Source: Acinetobacter sp. SFB
Lineage (GTDB): Bacteria; Pseudomonadota; Gammaproteobacteria; Pseudomonadales; Moraxellaceae
Assembly (NCBI RefSeq): GCF_001647545.1
Contig: NZ_LSZH01000001.1
Location: 124,001 to 188,000 of the forward strand
Direction: 5' to 3'
DNA: 64,000 nucleotides
Shown piece after piece: positions 18,164 through 28,009 of the stretch. A model generated the notes under the pieces. It was not told the DNA's origin, did not search any database, and was given only the letters and a program-made list of their open reading frames with translations. Each line of letters opens with the position of its first letter. The first letter of the stretch is position 1. The position numbers and the translations under genes are program-made.

Positions 18164-18715
18164 ATGTCTTTATCTTCGAAATCACTTGTCATCGTTTATC
18201 ACAGCCCCTATGGACATACTGCAAAAGTAGCCTCTTTTATTGCTCAAGGTGCTGAGCAAACAGGCATTCATGTGCACTGCATGAACATCGAACATGTAGA
18301 TTGGGATATATTGGATCAGGCGGATGCGATTGTTTTCGGTTGTCCGACCTATATGGGAAGTCTAACTGCTGCGTTGAAGTTGTTTATGGAGCAGTCTTCC
18401 AAGCGCTGGTTGGCACGCACATGGCAAGGCAAAATTGCAGCGGGTTTCACCAATGGTGGCGGTTTAAGCGGAGATAAGTTGGCTGTATTGCAACAGATCA
18501 ATTTGTTTGCCATGCAACATGGCATGTTATGGACAGGCTTACCGATGATGCCTACCGGACGTAGCACACAGGATTTGAACCGGATGTCGAGTTTTTTAGG
18601 TTTAATGACACAGTCGGATAATGCGCCGGTTGAAATCACTCCGCCACAGGGCGATTTGGATACAGCCATCTGGTTTGGGGAATATATCGGCTTATTATTG
18701 GGTAAGCTAAAATAA
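18164..18715 (+). CDS. Flavodoxin-like NAD(P)H-dependent oxidoreductase
   Basis: A 183-residue protein of the flavodoxin/WrbA fold. The FMN phosphate loop is HSPYGHTAKVASFIAQG (about residues 13-29), and the second FMN loops are CPTYMGSLTAALK and FTNGGGLSGDK. No signal peptide, so cytosolic. It lies 39 bases after pgeF. The substrate (quinone or other) is not readable from sequence. Confidence 0.85.
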   Translation: MSLSSKSLVIVYHSPYGHTAKVASFIAQGAEQTGIHVHCMNIEHVDWDILDQADAIVFGCPTYMGSLTAALKLFMEQSSKRWLARTWQGKIAAGFTNGGGLSGDKLAVLQQINLFAMQHGMLWTGLPMMPTGRSTQDLNRMSSFLGLMTQSDNAPVEITPPQGDLDTAIWFGEYIGLLLGKLK

Positions 18716-18735
18716 ACCCACATTGATGTGAATAT

Positions 18736-18763
18736 TAAAAAACCTCCAGATAGAGGTTTTTTT
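18736..18763. terminator. Terminator between the flavodoxin gene and smpB
   Basis: AAAAAACCTC / GAGGTTTTTTT with loop CAGATA. The A and T tracts allow use in both directions for these convergent genes. Confidence 0.85.
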
Positions 18764-18795
18764 GTTTTATGGATAGAAACTTTACTTCTAAAAAA

Positions 18796-19272
18796 TTATT
18801 TATGGAAGATGCGGGCTTTATCACGTTGCCAGTCACGATCTTTTTCTGTAGCACGCTTATCATGTAATTGCTTACCGCGAACCAAGGCAATTTCAATTTT
18901 GGCTAACCGACCTTTCCAGTAACAAGCAAGCGGTACACATGAATAGCCTTTTTGATTGACTGCACCCATCAACTTTTCAAGTTCACGACGTGAAAGCAGC
19001 AATTTTCGGGTACGGGTCGCTTCAGGAGAGACATGCGTAGAAGCCGACAACAGCGGTTGGATCTGTGCGCCAAACAAGAATGCTTCGTTGTCTCTAAAAA
19101 GAATATAGCTTTCAGTAATGGTCATACGTCCAGCACGCAAAGACTTTACTTCCCAGCCTTGTAATGAAAGACCAGCTTCAAACTTCTCTTCAACAAAATA
19201 ATCGTGACGCGCGCGTTTATTCTGCGCAATAGTGCCACCAGTATTTTTTTTAACTACGATTGATTTCGACAT
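18796..19272 (-). CDS. smpB: SsrA-binding protein SmpB
   Basis: Partner of tmRNA in ribosome rescue (trans-translation). It has 158 residues: [44 protein letters not shown], and the basic C-terminal tail [12 protein letters not shown] that enters the decoding site. It stands alone and is convergent with the flavodoxin gene. The tmRNA gene itself was not seen in this window. Confidence 0.96.
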   Translation of the reverse strand: MSKSIVVKKNTGGTIAQNKRARHDYFVEEKFEAGLSLQGWEVKSLRAGRMTITESYILFRDNEAFLFGAQIQPLLSASTHVSPEATRTRKLLLSRRELEKLMGAVNQKGYSCVPLACYWKGRLAKIEIALVRGKQLHDKRATEKDRDWQRDKARIFHK

Positions 19273-19398
19273 AATACGAATATTCCCAAGTTAACTATAT
19301 TTTGCCTCAAACTGGCCGCAAGGTGAAGTTTTTTCAAAATTAAGGAGATTCTTCACTAAAAAAACAAGTTTTTGTTAAAATAAGCATCTACACAATAA

Positions 19399-19905
<507 letters not shown>

Positions 19906-19906
19906 C

Positions 19907-20170
19907 GTGTCTTTATATATTACAGATGAATGCATCAATTGTGATGTGTGTGAGCCGGTGTGTCCGAATGAGGCCATTTTTATGGGTGAAATCATATATG
20001 AAATTCATCCGGATTTATGTACCGAATGTGTCGGACATTTTGATGAACCACAGTGTCAATTATTCTGTCCAGTCGATTGTATTCCGCTAGACCCACAGCA
20101 TGTGGAATCTCAAGATCAATTGATGGATAAATATAAAAAACTGATTGCTCAAAAAAGCACAAGCAATTAG
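19907..20170 (+). CDS. YfhL-type 2[4Fe-4S] ferredoxin
   Basis: A small cytosolic electron carrier of 87 residues. Two clusters' worth of Cys are visible: CINCDVCEPVCPNEA and CTECVGHFDEPQCQLFCPVDC, the second with the longer spacing typical of YfhL (Allochromatium-type) ferredoxins. A GTG start at 19907, one base after the coaD stop region, is chosen; the longer frame overlaps coaD. The rnpB gene begins 26 bases after its stop. Confidence 0.92.
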   Translation: MSLYITDECINCDVCEPVCPNEAIFMGEIIYEIHPDLCTECVGHFDEPQCQLFCPVDCIPLDPQHVESQDQLMDKYKKLIAQKSTSN

Positions 20171-20196
20171 TGCAGAAGTTTGATAAGATGCGCCCC

Positions 20197-20577
<381 letters not shown>

Positions 20578-20608
20578 CAAATATATTACAATTATTGTGT
20601 GATATTTC

Positions 20609-20637
20609 TTGACATATAGCATATGGAAATAGATAAT
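20609..20637 (+). promoter_or_regulatory. Sigma-70 promoter of the first tRNA-Met
   Basis: TTGACA (20609-20614), a 17-base spacer, and GATAAT (20632-20637), 15 bases before the tRNA. Confidence 0.8.
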
Positions 20638-20651
20638 ACGCGCACAGTTTT

Positions 20652-20728
20652 GGCTATGTAGCTCAGTTGGTTAGAGCATCGCACTCATAATGCGGGGGTC
20701 ACAGGTTCAAATCCCGTCATAGCCACCA
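20652..20728 (+). tRNA. tRNA-Met (elongator, anticodon CAT)
   Basis: 77 bases with encoded CCA. Acceptor GGCTATG/CATAGCC, anticodon loop CTCATAA, T-loop TTCAAAT. Closely similar to E. coli elongator tRNA-Met, not the initiator and not the Ile-lysidine type. Confidence 0.95.
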
Positions 20729-20735
20729 TTTTCAT

Positions 20736-20768
20736 AGGTCACGCTTCTATAAGCGTGACCTTTTTTTA
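20736..20768 (+). terminator. Terminator of the first tRNA-Met
   Basis: The perfect stem AGGTCACGCTT / AAGCGTGACCT with a short loop is followed by eight T. Confidence 0.9.
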
Positions 20769-20794
20769 TGTTTAAAATTTATATATAAAATTAT

Positions 20795-20936
20795 TTATTC
20801 ACATTGAATAGCGCTTGCCGCCAGTTTAATTTGTGGAAATTCTTGAGCATATTTTTCTAAAATAGCGTCTTTTTTATCTTGACCGAATACCATTGCTTGT
20901 AACTGTTTAATTTTATGTTCAGTTAGCTGTTGATAG
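20795..20936 (-). pseudogene. C-terminal part of a lipoprotein-like gene split by the prophage
   Basis: Joining this stretch to 33186-33456 (counting the GATAG duplication once) gives a 408-base frame with no stop before TAA at 20795-20797, encoding 135 residues. This part encodes QQLTEHKIKQLQAMV... and ends ASAIQCE. The frame continues exactly across the joint, so the intact gene existed before insertion. Without the prophage it would sit convergently between the two tRNA-Met genes. Function unknown. Confidence 0.85.
20932..20936. repeat. 5-bp target-site duplication, left copy (GATAG)
   Basis: GATAG directly abuts the prophage terminus TGTAAG at 20937 and is repeated at 33186-33190. A 5-bp duplication is the rule for Mu-type transposition. 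Confidence 0.9.
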
Positions 20937-21009
20937 TGTAAGTTTTCGGCCTATTTTGCACTATTTTGTTTTTTATTTTGCACTAAATATTTGCAGTTAT
21001 TCTGCACTA
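20937..21009 (+). repeat. Prophage right-end transposase-binding repeats R1-R2-R3
   Basis: Three direct copies of TATTYTGCACTA at 20952-20963, 20974-20985 and 20998-21009, spaced 22 and 24 bp. This matches the closely spaced R1-R2-R3 layout of the Mu right end. The terminus TGTAAG lies 15 bases outside R1. Confidence 0.88.
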
Positions 21010-21043
21010 CCTAACGCTTTGCCAGATAGTGCAGGGCACTAAA

Positions 21044-22435
21044 TTAACTCGTAGTAACGATAGCAAAACCAATACCGCCATCCCCACCAGAATTACCACC
21101 ATTCTTCCACCCTTGGCCTTTGGCGCCGACAATAAGATTAAATGTAATAACTTCTCCAGTTGTGTTTGTGAATTTTACCTTCACGCGACCACCAGAACCG
21201 CCACCACCGCCAAATGACCAACGATCATCACCAATCCCTGTTGCACCATTACCGCCACCATTCACAGCACCAATGCTTGAAGCAATAGCAGTACCACCTT
21301 TTTGAGTTTCCCAACGTGAACCGATGACTGCATCATTACCTTTCTGGTTAATTTGGATCTCGAAACTTGAATCAGCAGTAATTGTATGTGTACCGCCAAG
21401 GCCAGCAGTACCATTTGAATAGCTTGAACCGTTACCCCAAACACCACCTGTACCTTTCTTACCTCCGCCCACTGTTAATGTATTGGCTAAGTAGGTTAGA
21501 ACAACATTTCCACCATCTGACCCGTCAGGGCTTGCTGATGGTGAATAAACAGAACCAGCGCCACCAGCACCTGCACCATACATGTCTAAAGTAATGACCT
21601 GATTTGGTTGTACCTCAATAGTATGTGTGCCTTCATAATAGGTCTGAAGACCTTCAGGGTATTTGCTTGTATCCATTATTAATACATTTACATACTTGTT
21701 TGGAATATATGAAAGTGCAAATTTTAGCGTTTCGTTGCCTTCAGTCTTTTGATCCACAACCGCTGTAAGTGTATATGTAGCTTTGCCATCAGAGCCAAGT
21801 GTGAATTTACCCGTTAGAGCCGAAGGAGTAATATCAGCCTCTTGAACCCCTGTAATGGCCCAATCAACAAGAGTGCCAGCAGGCAGATCCGTGGTTGCTA
21901 ATGTAAAAGTGACTTGCTCACCTTCATTTAATGCACTTTTATTGGCTGTCAGTGTATAAGTTGGAGCCGTAGCACCATCGGACAGACGCTGCCAAATTCG
22001 TGTAGTTTTACCCTGTACAGAGCCAACATTACTTAAAAGTGAAATTTGCCCAATCGGATCAGCAAAGTTTTCTACACCCACTGGAACATGAGGCCACAGC
22101 ATCCAGGATGTTTGATAGCCAAAATAGGTTTGGAGTTCTACCGCTGGGTTCCAGTCAGTGTTATCCGTTATATGCTTTGAACCAACATGATAAATGCGCT
22201 GTACTAACGCTTTATTATGCAAGTTGAATAATTTGAACAGCTGACTTGGATCATTTGGATCTAAATTAAGTCCAGACTGCTCAATTGCATTTGCAAGCTC
22301 TTCCTGAACTACATTAAGCCAACCCGGTGTTAAATATGTTGCATCTTGCCCAGGTAAGTCAGCATTGTCATGAAAACCTTTTTTTCCTGAACCATTAGCA
22401 TCTGGACGAGCGTTTACGCTATCAATTCTTTTCAT
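21044..22435 (-). CDS. Phage tail fibre with a glycine-rich tip
   Basis: A 463-residue protein, the last gene before the right end. The N-terminal 120 residues (NARPDANGSGKKGFHDNAD and LTPGWLNVVQEELANAIEQ) match the baseplate-attachment part of many Mu- and P2-like fibres. A middle domain (about residues 155-240, YTLTANKSALNEGEQVTF) looks like an Ig/Calx-beta fold. The last 180 residues hold dense Gly runs (GGGGGSGGRVKVKF; GGNSGGDGGIGFA), as in polyglycine-rich receptor-binding tips. No fibre chaperone or invertase gene follows. Confidence 0.85.
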   Translation of the reverse strand: MKRIDSVNARPDANGSGKKGFHDNADLPGQDATYLTPGWLNVVQEELANAIEQSGLNLDPNDPSQLFKLFNLHNKALVQRIYHVGSKHITDNTDWNPAVELQTYFGYQTSWMLWPHVPVGVENFADPIGQISLLSNVGSVQGKTTRIWQRLSDGATAPTYTLTANKSALNEGEQVTFTLATTDLPAGTLVDWAITGVQEADITPSALTGKFTLGSDGKATYTLTAVVDQKTEGNETLKFALSYIPNKYVNVLIMDTSKYPEGLQTYYEGTHTIEVQPNQVITLDMYGAGAGGAGSVYSPSASPDGSDGGNVVLTYLANTLTVGGGKKGTGGVWGNGSSYSNGTAGLGGTHTITADSSFEIQINQKGNDAVIGSRWETQKGGTAIASSIGAVNGGGNGATGIGDDRWSFGGGGGSGGRVKVKFTNTTGEVITFNLIVGAKGQGWKNGGNSGGDGGIGFAIVTTS

Positions 22436-22444
22436 GATATTTCC

Positions 22445-23680
22445 TTAAGTTCTTAAAGTTTTGTTTTGGTCAAATTGAGAGCGTAGATTTGTAGGTTTTA
22501 CAAACTGTTTTGATTCATCAGCATTAAAAATACTCTTTGCTACTTCCTCAATATAGACTTGAGCAAGTAGAAAAATGCCTTGGTCGGATGATTCAGCATT
22601 TAAAATTACTTGAGCAGCAACAACATCAAGCGGCAAAGTTTTTTCTTCTTGTTCTTCAATTGGCTCAGTGCGAGCAACTCTCTGAGTAGGTTGATAAGAA
22701 TCATATCTCTTTTCTTCAGCGTTAAAACCAACGCAAACAGGATATTCGCGTTCAGAATTTGAAACAGAATGAAAAGCCCATGCAGGAGCAAATTGTGACC
22801 AAAATTCACGACATACAGTAGTAGCAGAGTTATATCGAACACGGTTATAAATCCACTGATAATCCGGATCAGATGGATCGGAATTAGGCGGATAGTATTG
22901 AATCTGATTATTTGCTGGATTAAGCACCCAATCATTAACACCAGTCAATTGATTACCAGCATCCTTCACCGCTTGCCATTGCTGCATATCAGTATCATGC
23001 AATGATCGTACAATAGCGGCAGTTAAATCCAAATTTGCATAACTATCATAATATTCACGCTGATTGGTTTTATACGCTGTGTAGTGGGCAACACCGTTTG
23101 TGTTTACAGCTACACCAGAATTAAGAATCCAGTCGCCCCAAGGCATATCAATCACCCACTCAATACGCAAGTAACCTGGTAAATAGTTTTCAATAATGCA
23201 GCTCATATCCGCATTAACCGGATATTGAAGTCTTAAAAAGACCTTATAGCGCAGCTGTTCTGTATTTGCTGGCGAATCACATGCTGCGGTGCATAGCAAA
23301 GGCTTAAACTTCATCACATCAATTAAAACCACGCCAAAAATAGCCAAAATCTGTTCTAAATAAGCTCGATTAAATACATTTTGACTGGTACGCACCCACT
23401 TCAGAACCTGTAACCGTTCTTCAATCGTTCTGCTCGTATTCACCGCACATTTCAGCGGTAAGCCATACTCTAGTTCATATTCATTGATCAGCTCTTGTGG
23501 AATTGCTTCCAAAACACTGAGTATGCGTTTTGCATCTAAATCAGCTTGAGCAAACAGCTTTGCATGTGCATAAACATCTACAGAGAGTGCCTCAGTGTGA
23601 GGAGATGTGTCATAACCGCCGACAGGCAATAATTGACGCAATACTGATGCATAAAGGTCAGTTGTTTGCTCTAAGTTCAT
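22445..23680 (-). CDS. Mu gp48-like (YmfQ, DUF2313) baseplate protein with a long C-terminal extension
   Basis: The N-terminal 190 or so residues show the DUF2313/YmfQ pattern: LRQLLPVGGYDT near the start, AKRILSVLEAIPQELINEYE, then EERLQVLKWVRT and GYLRIEW. In Mu this protein links baseplate and fibre. Here a further 220 residues follow (about 190-411: WILNSGVAVNTNGVAHY, YQWIYNRVRYNSATTVCREF and others), which the Mu protein lacks. The start overlaps the end of the gp47 gene by four bases. The extension is unassigned; it may belong to fibre attachment. Confidence 0.85.
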   Translation of the reverse strand: MNLEQTTDLYASVLRQLLPVGGYDTSPHTEALSVDVYAHAKLFAQADLDAKRILSVLEAIPQELINEYELEYGLPLKCAVNTSRTIEERLQVLKWVRTSQNVFNRAYLEQILAIFGVVLIDVMKFKPLLCTAACDSPANTEQLRYKVFLRLQYPVNADMSCIIENYLPGYLRIEWVIDMPWGDWILNSGVAVNTNGVAHYTAYKTNQREYYDSYANLDLTAAIVRSLHDTDMQQWQAVKDAGNQLTGVNDWVLNPANNQIQYYPPNSDPSDPDYQWIYNRVRYNSATTVCREFWSQFAPAWAFHSVSNSEREYPVCVGFNAEEKRYDSYQPTQRVARTEPIEEQEEKTLPLDVVAAQVILNAESSDQGIFLLAQVYIEEVAKSIFNADESKQFVKPTNLRSQFDQNKTLRT

Positions 23681-24726
23681 AATGCTGCGCTCACTGAAAT
23701 AGTGCCTGCGCGAACCCAGTAGGTATGCATCCAGTTCACAATCGGCTGAATATTGGTATTTGGTGACAGTGTGACATCTTCAACATTTGCTAAAGCCATA
23801 ATGCGTGAAACCAGCACATTGGCTTGGTATTCCTCCACTGGAGCCAACTCAGCAATGTAGGTACGAATTGTGGTTTCAACATCGGTGTAATTAATACCAA
23901 TACCTTTGACAACTGCACTAATATCTAATAATTGTTCTGTTGGAGAATACACACGACAATCAGCCCAGAAACCAGCTTCTGCATCTAATACAAGTTGAGC
24001 AATATCTTTTAATGCTTGAGTCGGCAATGTTGGAGGATTACCCACAGCAGTAATTGCAACGTCCAATGAACCAAGGCCACGACGCTTTTTATAAATATAG
24101 ATACGTCCAATACCAGGTATACTTTTCATTGCCCGCTCAAGATCAGATTCACGGTCACGTGCTTGTCCAAGCTGCTTGCTTTCCAGCATACGAGCACGCC
24201 AGGCCTCTAGCTCTTCTTCATCTGAACCACCTGCAATGGATACAACTGAGGCTGTACCATTTAAGCTCGCAATTGGACTGACCCAAAGTAATGTTGCTCC
24301 AGTAAAGTTCCAGGAAGCTCCGACCTGATCTGCTGAAACACTGATCACCGTTTCGACATTGGCATTCAAATTAGTGCTGGTAATCACACTCCAATAATGA
24401 CCTTTACCATCGGTAATCTTGGAGCCTGCTTCAATAGTTAAATCAATATTAGAAGTCGCTTTAATTGAGCCTGAAGCACGCGTACCGCCTGAACGTGGAA
24501 CCTGTAATTCTTCAGCATGAATATACAAATAAGGCTCGTCAGCTGTACGTACAAACAGCTGGCGTTGAATGTAAAGCTGATGATGATATAAACCTTCAAC
24601 AATCGAAGCTTCGCCATCTGCACGAATAGCAGCATCAGAATCAGAGCTTATGCTTAGACCTGTTTTATTACGGATCTCTTGAACAATAGTCAGATGTAAT
24701 TGATTGAATTTTGGAATTAGATACAC
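23677..24726 (-). CDS. Mu gp47-like baseplate protein (baseplate J family)
   Basis: A 349-residue baseplate wedge protein. The baseplate-J signature is visible: GGTRASGSIKATSNIDLTIE in the N-terminal half, GGSDEEELEAWRARMLESK, then GRIYIYKKRRGLGSLDVAI and QLVLDAEAGFWADCRVYSPT. It lies between the gp46 and gp48 homologues with minimal gaps, as in Mu. Confidence 0.92.
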   Translation of the reverse strand: MYLIPKFNQLHLTIVQEIRNKTGLSISSDSDAAIRADGEASIVEGLYHHQLYIQRQLFVRTADEPYLYIHAEELQVPRSGGTRASGSIKATSNIDLTIEAGSKITDGKGHYWSVITSTNLNANVETVISVSADQVGASWNFTGATLLWVSPIASLNGTASVVSIAGGSDEEELEAWRARMLESKQLGQARDRESDLERAMKSIPGIGRIYIYKKRRGLGSLDVAITAVGNPPTLPTQALKDIAQLVLDAEAGFWADCRVYSPTEQLLDISAVVKGIGINYTDVETTIRTYIAELAPVEEYQANVLVSRIMALANVEDVTLSPNTNIQPIVNWMHTYWVRAGTISVSAAL

Positions 24727-24728
24727 GT

Positions 24729-25091
24729 TTAACCTCCGACTGGTACGAAATACATAATTTTTTGGATTTCGCCTGTTAAGCGGACAGCATCAACAATTAA
24801 ATCAATTCGGCTTCTTTCAGACTGCTTGGCACTGACAACAATTGAATCAAAACGCTCTGGTACTAAATCGCTGAGTGCTTCCTCTGCATATTGCTTTGCC
24901 AGTAAGATATTTCGAGTTAAATCCTTGGATCGTTTTAATAAATATAAACGGCTTCCCAAGTTCGGATCTGCCCAATATTTACCGCGATGAATTCCTAAAC
25001 GTGAACATACGCATTGCACGTCATCCTGGTTGAATGCAGCATCAAGACTGAGCAGGACATAATCTTTATTTTCTAAATTAATATTCGCCAT
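24729..25091 (-). CDS. Mu gp46-like baseplate protein (GP46 family)
   Basis: 120 residues, resembling T4 gp25/Mu gp46-type sheath-initiator proteins: WADPNLGSRLYLLKRSKD followed by AKQYAEEALSDLVPERFDSI. It lies two bases before gp47. It helps start sheath assembly in intact phages, but the sheath gene is missing here. Confidence 0.9.
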   Translation of the reverse strand: MANINLENKDYVLLSLDAAFNQDDVQCVCSRLGIHRGKYWADPNLGSRLYLLKRSKDLTRNILLAKQYAEEALSDLVPERFDSIVVSAKQSERSRIDLIVDAVRLTGEIQKIMYFVPVGG

Positions 25092-25099
25092 GATTTCAC

Positions 25100-25585
25100 C
25101 TACATTTTTTGATTTGGGGCAGGGGTATTACCATTGGTATGCTCGTTATATATCTCGCGCATTTCCTGCATAGAGCCTTTCTTATCAATGACTTCACCAT
25201 TCAACACATGCAAATTACCGTCATCAACAAACAGATCACCGCCTTTGACGTGCGCACCATCTTCCTTCAGCCAAATTGCATGCCCAAATTGGTCATAAAT
25301 GCAGGTTTCACCTTCTAGAACATCGACCACAATTGCACCGCCTGAAGTGGCAATAACCACCGATTTGGACGTTTTACCTTGTAATGGAATCACCACAACA
25401 CGCGCATCTTTAGGTACAAAAGAACTAAAACCCACATGTTGAATCAGCTCCACTTCATCCATGACTTCATCTGAAAAACCAGTGAACTGAAGCATCTTTG
25501 AACCGCCACGAGCCACAATGCCAAGGAACGTTTGTCTAATTTGACCCAGACCTTTTTGTATTTGACGCTGAACCGCTTCAATCAC
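25100..25585 (-). CDS. Mu gp45-like baseplate spike protein
   Basis: 161 residues: an N-terminal OB-like part (EVELIQHVGFSSFVPKDARVVVI) and a beta-helix-like C-terminal half with regularly spaced Gly-Asp (HVKGGDLFVDDGNLHVLNG). The C-terminus YNEHTNGNTPAPNQKM resembles the iron-binding tip of Mu gp45, in which an H-x-H pair binds the metal; here only one His is seen (EHTNG). It overlaps gpP by four bases. Confidence 0.9.
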   Translation of the reverse strand: MIEAVQRQIQKGLGQIRQTFLGIVARGGSKMLQFTGFSDEVMDEVELIQHVGFSSFVPKDARVVVIPLQGKTSKSVVIATSGGAIVVDVLEGETCIYDQFGHAIWLKEDGAHVKGGDLFVDDGNLHVLNGEVIDKKGSMQEMREIYNEHTNGNTPAPNQKM

Positions 25586-26676
25586 TTTTTAGCTCCTTTT
25601 TTTGCATCTATTTTTTTAGGTTTTTTTGCCTGTGGATCTTTATATAAAAGTGGTTGTGCCCAATCGCCCTGGCGGTTTAGCTTTAGTACAGTTTGTTTGC
25701 CGTTAGAACGTGAAAGGTTCAGTGTGCGCCCCATCACAGCCCATTTTGCCGTGGCACGGTTTAAACGATTGGTTTCAAAGTGAAGATGCCAACCTGTAGA
25801 CCAGGCTTTATTGTCAATTGACCAGCCCTGAACAGTTGCAGTCATGGCATAGGCTTGAAGATTATTATCTTTCGCTATTTTTTTAATTGCGGCATCGGCT
25901 TCAGCTTTAGTTTCTACATCACCCATAGCAATAATTTTTAGTCGCTTATGCTGATATGGGGTATCGGCTTTGGTACTTGCCAATATATGTTGACCTTTAC
26001 CATCCTGACTCAGGATTTTGATTTCAGAAAAAACGTTAGAAATGTCTTCAGTGTATTTAGCATCAAGGACATTATTTGAATTACTGTACTTAATTAGCTG
26101 TAAAGCAGTTTCAACTTGATAGGCATTTAAGAAGGGATCACCAATCATTAAAGTGGCATCAGGCTCAAGCCATACATGCTGACCTGTTACTTGGGCAGCT
26201 TTTACAATGGCATCCCAAAGTGATTCACCTGGTTCAATAGAAGCTTTATTCTTAAGCCAGCTGTTATTTTGAATCTTAAAATTTTTAAATAAGCTGCCTA
26301 AATTGCCAGACAAAACAAACTTATTTACCAATTCTTCCAGGCTGATTTGACGACCATTAGAGATAGGAACTGAGCAATCAATAAGTTGACCAACTAAATC
26401 CCGACCTGAAATTTTAAGCGCATACCCAGAGCGATCACAGCCTTCCTCAACTGCATCTGCAATAGTGGTTAGGATCAGTTCATCACCATAAAAAGCCTGA
26501 ACTTTGGCACCTGATTTCACCGTATCCGGCAGGACTAAATCTTCTAAACTAAAAAGACTAAAGCTCCATGCTTCAGAGGGTGTATCAATGACACTATCAA
26601 TCGACGCATTATCCCAAGTGTTAATTTCATAACCACCGATGATTAAGCGAATCGTTTTGTTCTGATTATCGAGCAT
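25582..26676 (-). CDS. Mu gpP (gp44)-like baseplate hub protein
   Basis: 364 residues, T4 gp27-like hub family. Typical segments: an N-terminal SPSEAWSFSLF-type block (here TPSEAWSFSLFSLED), YALKISGRDLVGQLIDCS, and WLEPDATLMIGDP. The C-terminus is basic (KKIDAKKGAKK). It overlaps the gpN gene by 11 bases, as in the compact Mu tail module. Confidence 0.9.
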   Translation of the reverse strand: MLDNQNKTIRLIIGGYEINTWDNASIDSVIDTPSEAWSFSLFSLEDLVLPDTVKSGAKVQAFYGDELILTTIADAVEEGCDRSGYALKISGRDLVGQLIDCSVPISNGRQISLEELVNKFVLSGNLGSLFKNFKIQNNSWLKNKASIEPGESLWDAIVKAAQVTGQHVWLEPDATLMIGDPFLNAYQVETALQLIKYSNSNNVLDAKYTEDISNVFSEIKILSQDGKGQHILASTKADTPYQHKRLKIIAMGDVETKAEADAAIKKIAKDNNLQAYAMTATVQGWSIDNKAWSTGWHLHFETNRLNRATAKWAVMGRTLNLSRSNGKQTVLKLNRQGDWAQPLLYKDPQAKKPKKIDAKKGAKK

Positions 26677-27856
26677 AGACGGTAATCTCCATGCCAGTTT
26701 GCAACACAGCAGGATTGACCAAATCAGGATTCAAACGACGGATTTCACTGGCACGATTCATATCTTCATAAAGATAATGAGCTAACCAATGTAGGGTGCA
26801 AGGCACTTCAATTTTTGCAGTGGTAATCGGAGGATGGATTTCAATGAGTTCTTGGATCTGTAAGTGAACTTGATCCGCCACATCTTTATAGACTTGAATC
26901 TGAACAACAGTATCAAGTTCCTCAAGTGGCTGTTGACGTTCAATCTGAATAATCTGTTGTAGGGTTTGACGGTTCTGCTGACGAATGACCGCAAGCTCGA
27001 CTGGAGTAAAGCTTGTTTCTTGATTCTGAGCCATTTCATTGCGCATAGTTGCAACCACACTTTGAGTGATCGAAATCACTGAAGCGACTTGTGTTGCACG
27101 CCAAAGCTGTTTGAATTCTTCAGGTTCATGCTGGGCATCATCCGTATCAAATAGCTTATCAAAACGTTGAATGCGTTTAATTACATCACGCCATTTTGAA
27201 ATCGCTGAAATACTGGTGTCAAAAGTGACTAGCTTTGTAATGTCATCAATTAAGCTAGTTGCCCAGGTCTCCGGAGATAAAATATTTTCAATGGCATTTT
27301 TGGCAATACCCATGACATTACGTACAGTTTGTATGCCTGTTCTGATTTTATTAATGACATTAAAAAATGCATTATTGTCAGTCAGTTTTAATTTTTCTAA
27401 CGCTTGTTTTAATGCCGAAGCTGGATTTGAAACAAGATAAATAGGCTGAATTAAGTTTTGAGTTTTGACGGGGATAAAACGTTTTTTCTTTTGGTTTTGA
27501 GTAATTACAAACTCAATTGAGAACGTGCAGGCATCATAATTATCAACATCATGATTAACACTATGATTGGCAACCTGAGCATAACAAATACCAAAAATGG
27601 GATGAACTAACTCACCTGGACCCTTCTCTTCTAATGCAGCTAAAAGTGCATTTAACCAAGTTAAATAGTCATCACCCGCATACACAGCCTGAATAGAAAC
27701 ACGACGCGGTTCATTCCCCATGTCTTCAACTGAAGCATCGTTAGAGTAGGGTGCTTGCTGAATAGAAACAGTTTTGGACATAGAGTCACTGATGGTCGTA
27801 CATTCAAACTGTACGCCACGGAAACTTGCATCATGTAATTCAGTTGCCCAGCCCAT
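26666..27856 (-). CDS. Mu gpN (gp43)-like DNA circularisation/tail protein
   Basis: 396 residues. The N-terminal DNA-circularisation (gpN) domain is clear: LHDASFRGVQFECTTIS, then QAVYAGDDYLTWLNALLAAL and GPGELVHPIFGICYAQV. The C-terminus ends with a LysM-like baseplate motif (MEITVYA). The start is the ATG at 27856 with GTGGGG upstream; the GTG at 27868 is itself within that ribosome site. It is the first intact gene of the surviving tail module. Confidence 0.9.
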   Translation of the reverse strand: MGWATELHDASFRGVQFECTTISDSMSKTVSIQQAPYSNDASVEDMGNEPRRVSIQAVYAGDDYLTWLNALLAALEEKGPGELVHPIFGICYAQVANHSVNHDVDNYDACTFSIEFVITQNQKKKRFIPVKTQNLIQPIYLVSNPASALKQALEKLKLTDNNAFFNVINKIRTGIQTVRNVMGIAKNAIENILSPETWATSLIDDITKLVTFDTSISAISKWRDVIKRIQRFDKLFDTDDAQHEPEEFKQLWRATQVASVISITQSVVATMRNEMAQNQETSFTPVELAVIRQQNRQTLQQIIQIERQQPLEELDTVVQIQVYKDVADQVHLQIQELIEIHPPITTAKIEVPCTLHWLAHYLYEDMNRASEIRRLNPDLVNPAVLQTGMEITVYAR

Positions 27857-27911
27857 AAAAAACCCCACTTTCTATGAGGTCTATTGTTACAGCGATATGG
27901 CCTAATTTAAT

Positions 27912-27939
27912 TTGGAAGAATTTCCTTAAATCCTATGAT
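27912..27939 (+). promoter_or_regulatory. Candidate promoter for the opposite-strand phage gene
   Basis: TTGGAA (27912-27917), 16 bases, TATGAT (27934-27939), about 70 bases before the start codon at 28010. This is a consensus match by eye only. Confidence 0.45.
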
Positions 27940-28009
27940 TAAAAAAGAAAAAGTGATAATTATTTAAAGGCCGGTTGGCATAAATTTCTTTATAAAAAAG
28001 GCGGTAAAA

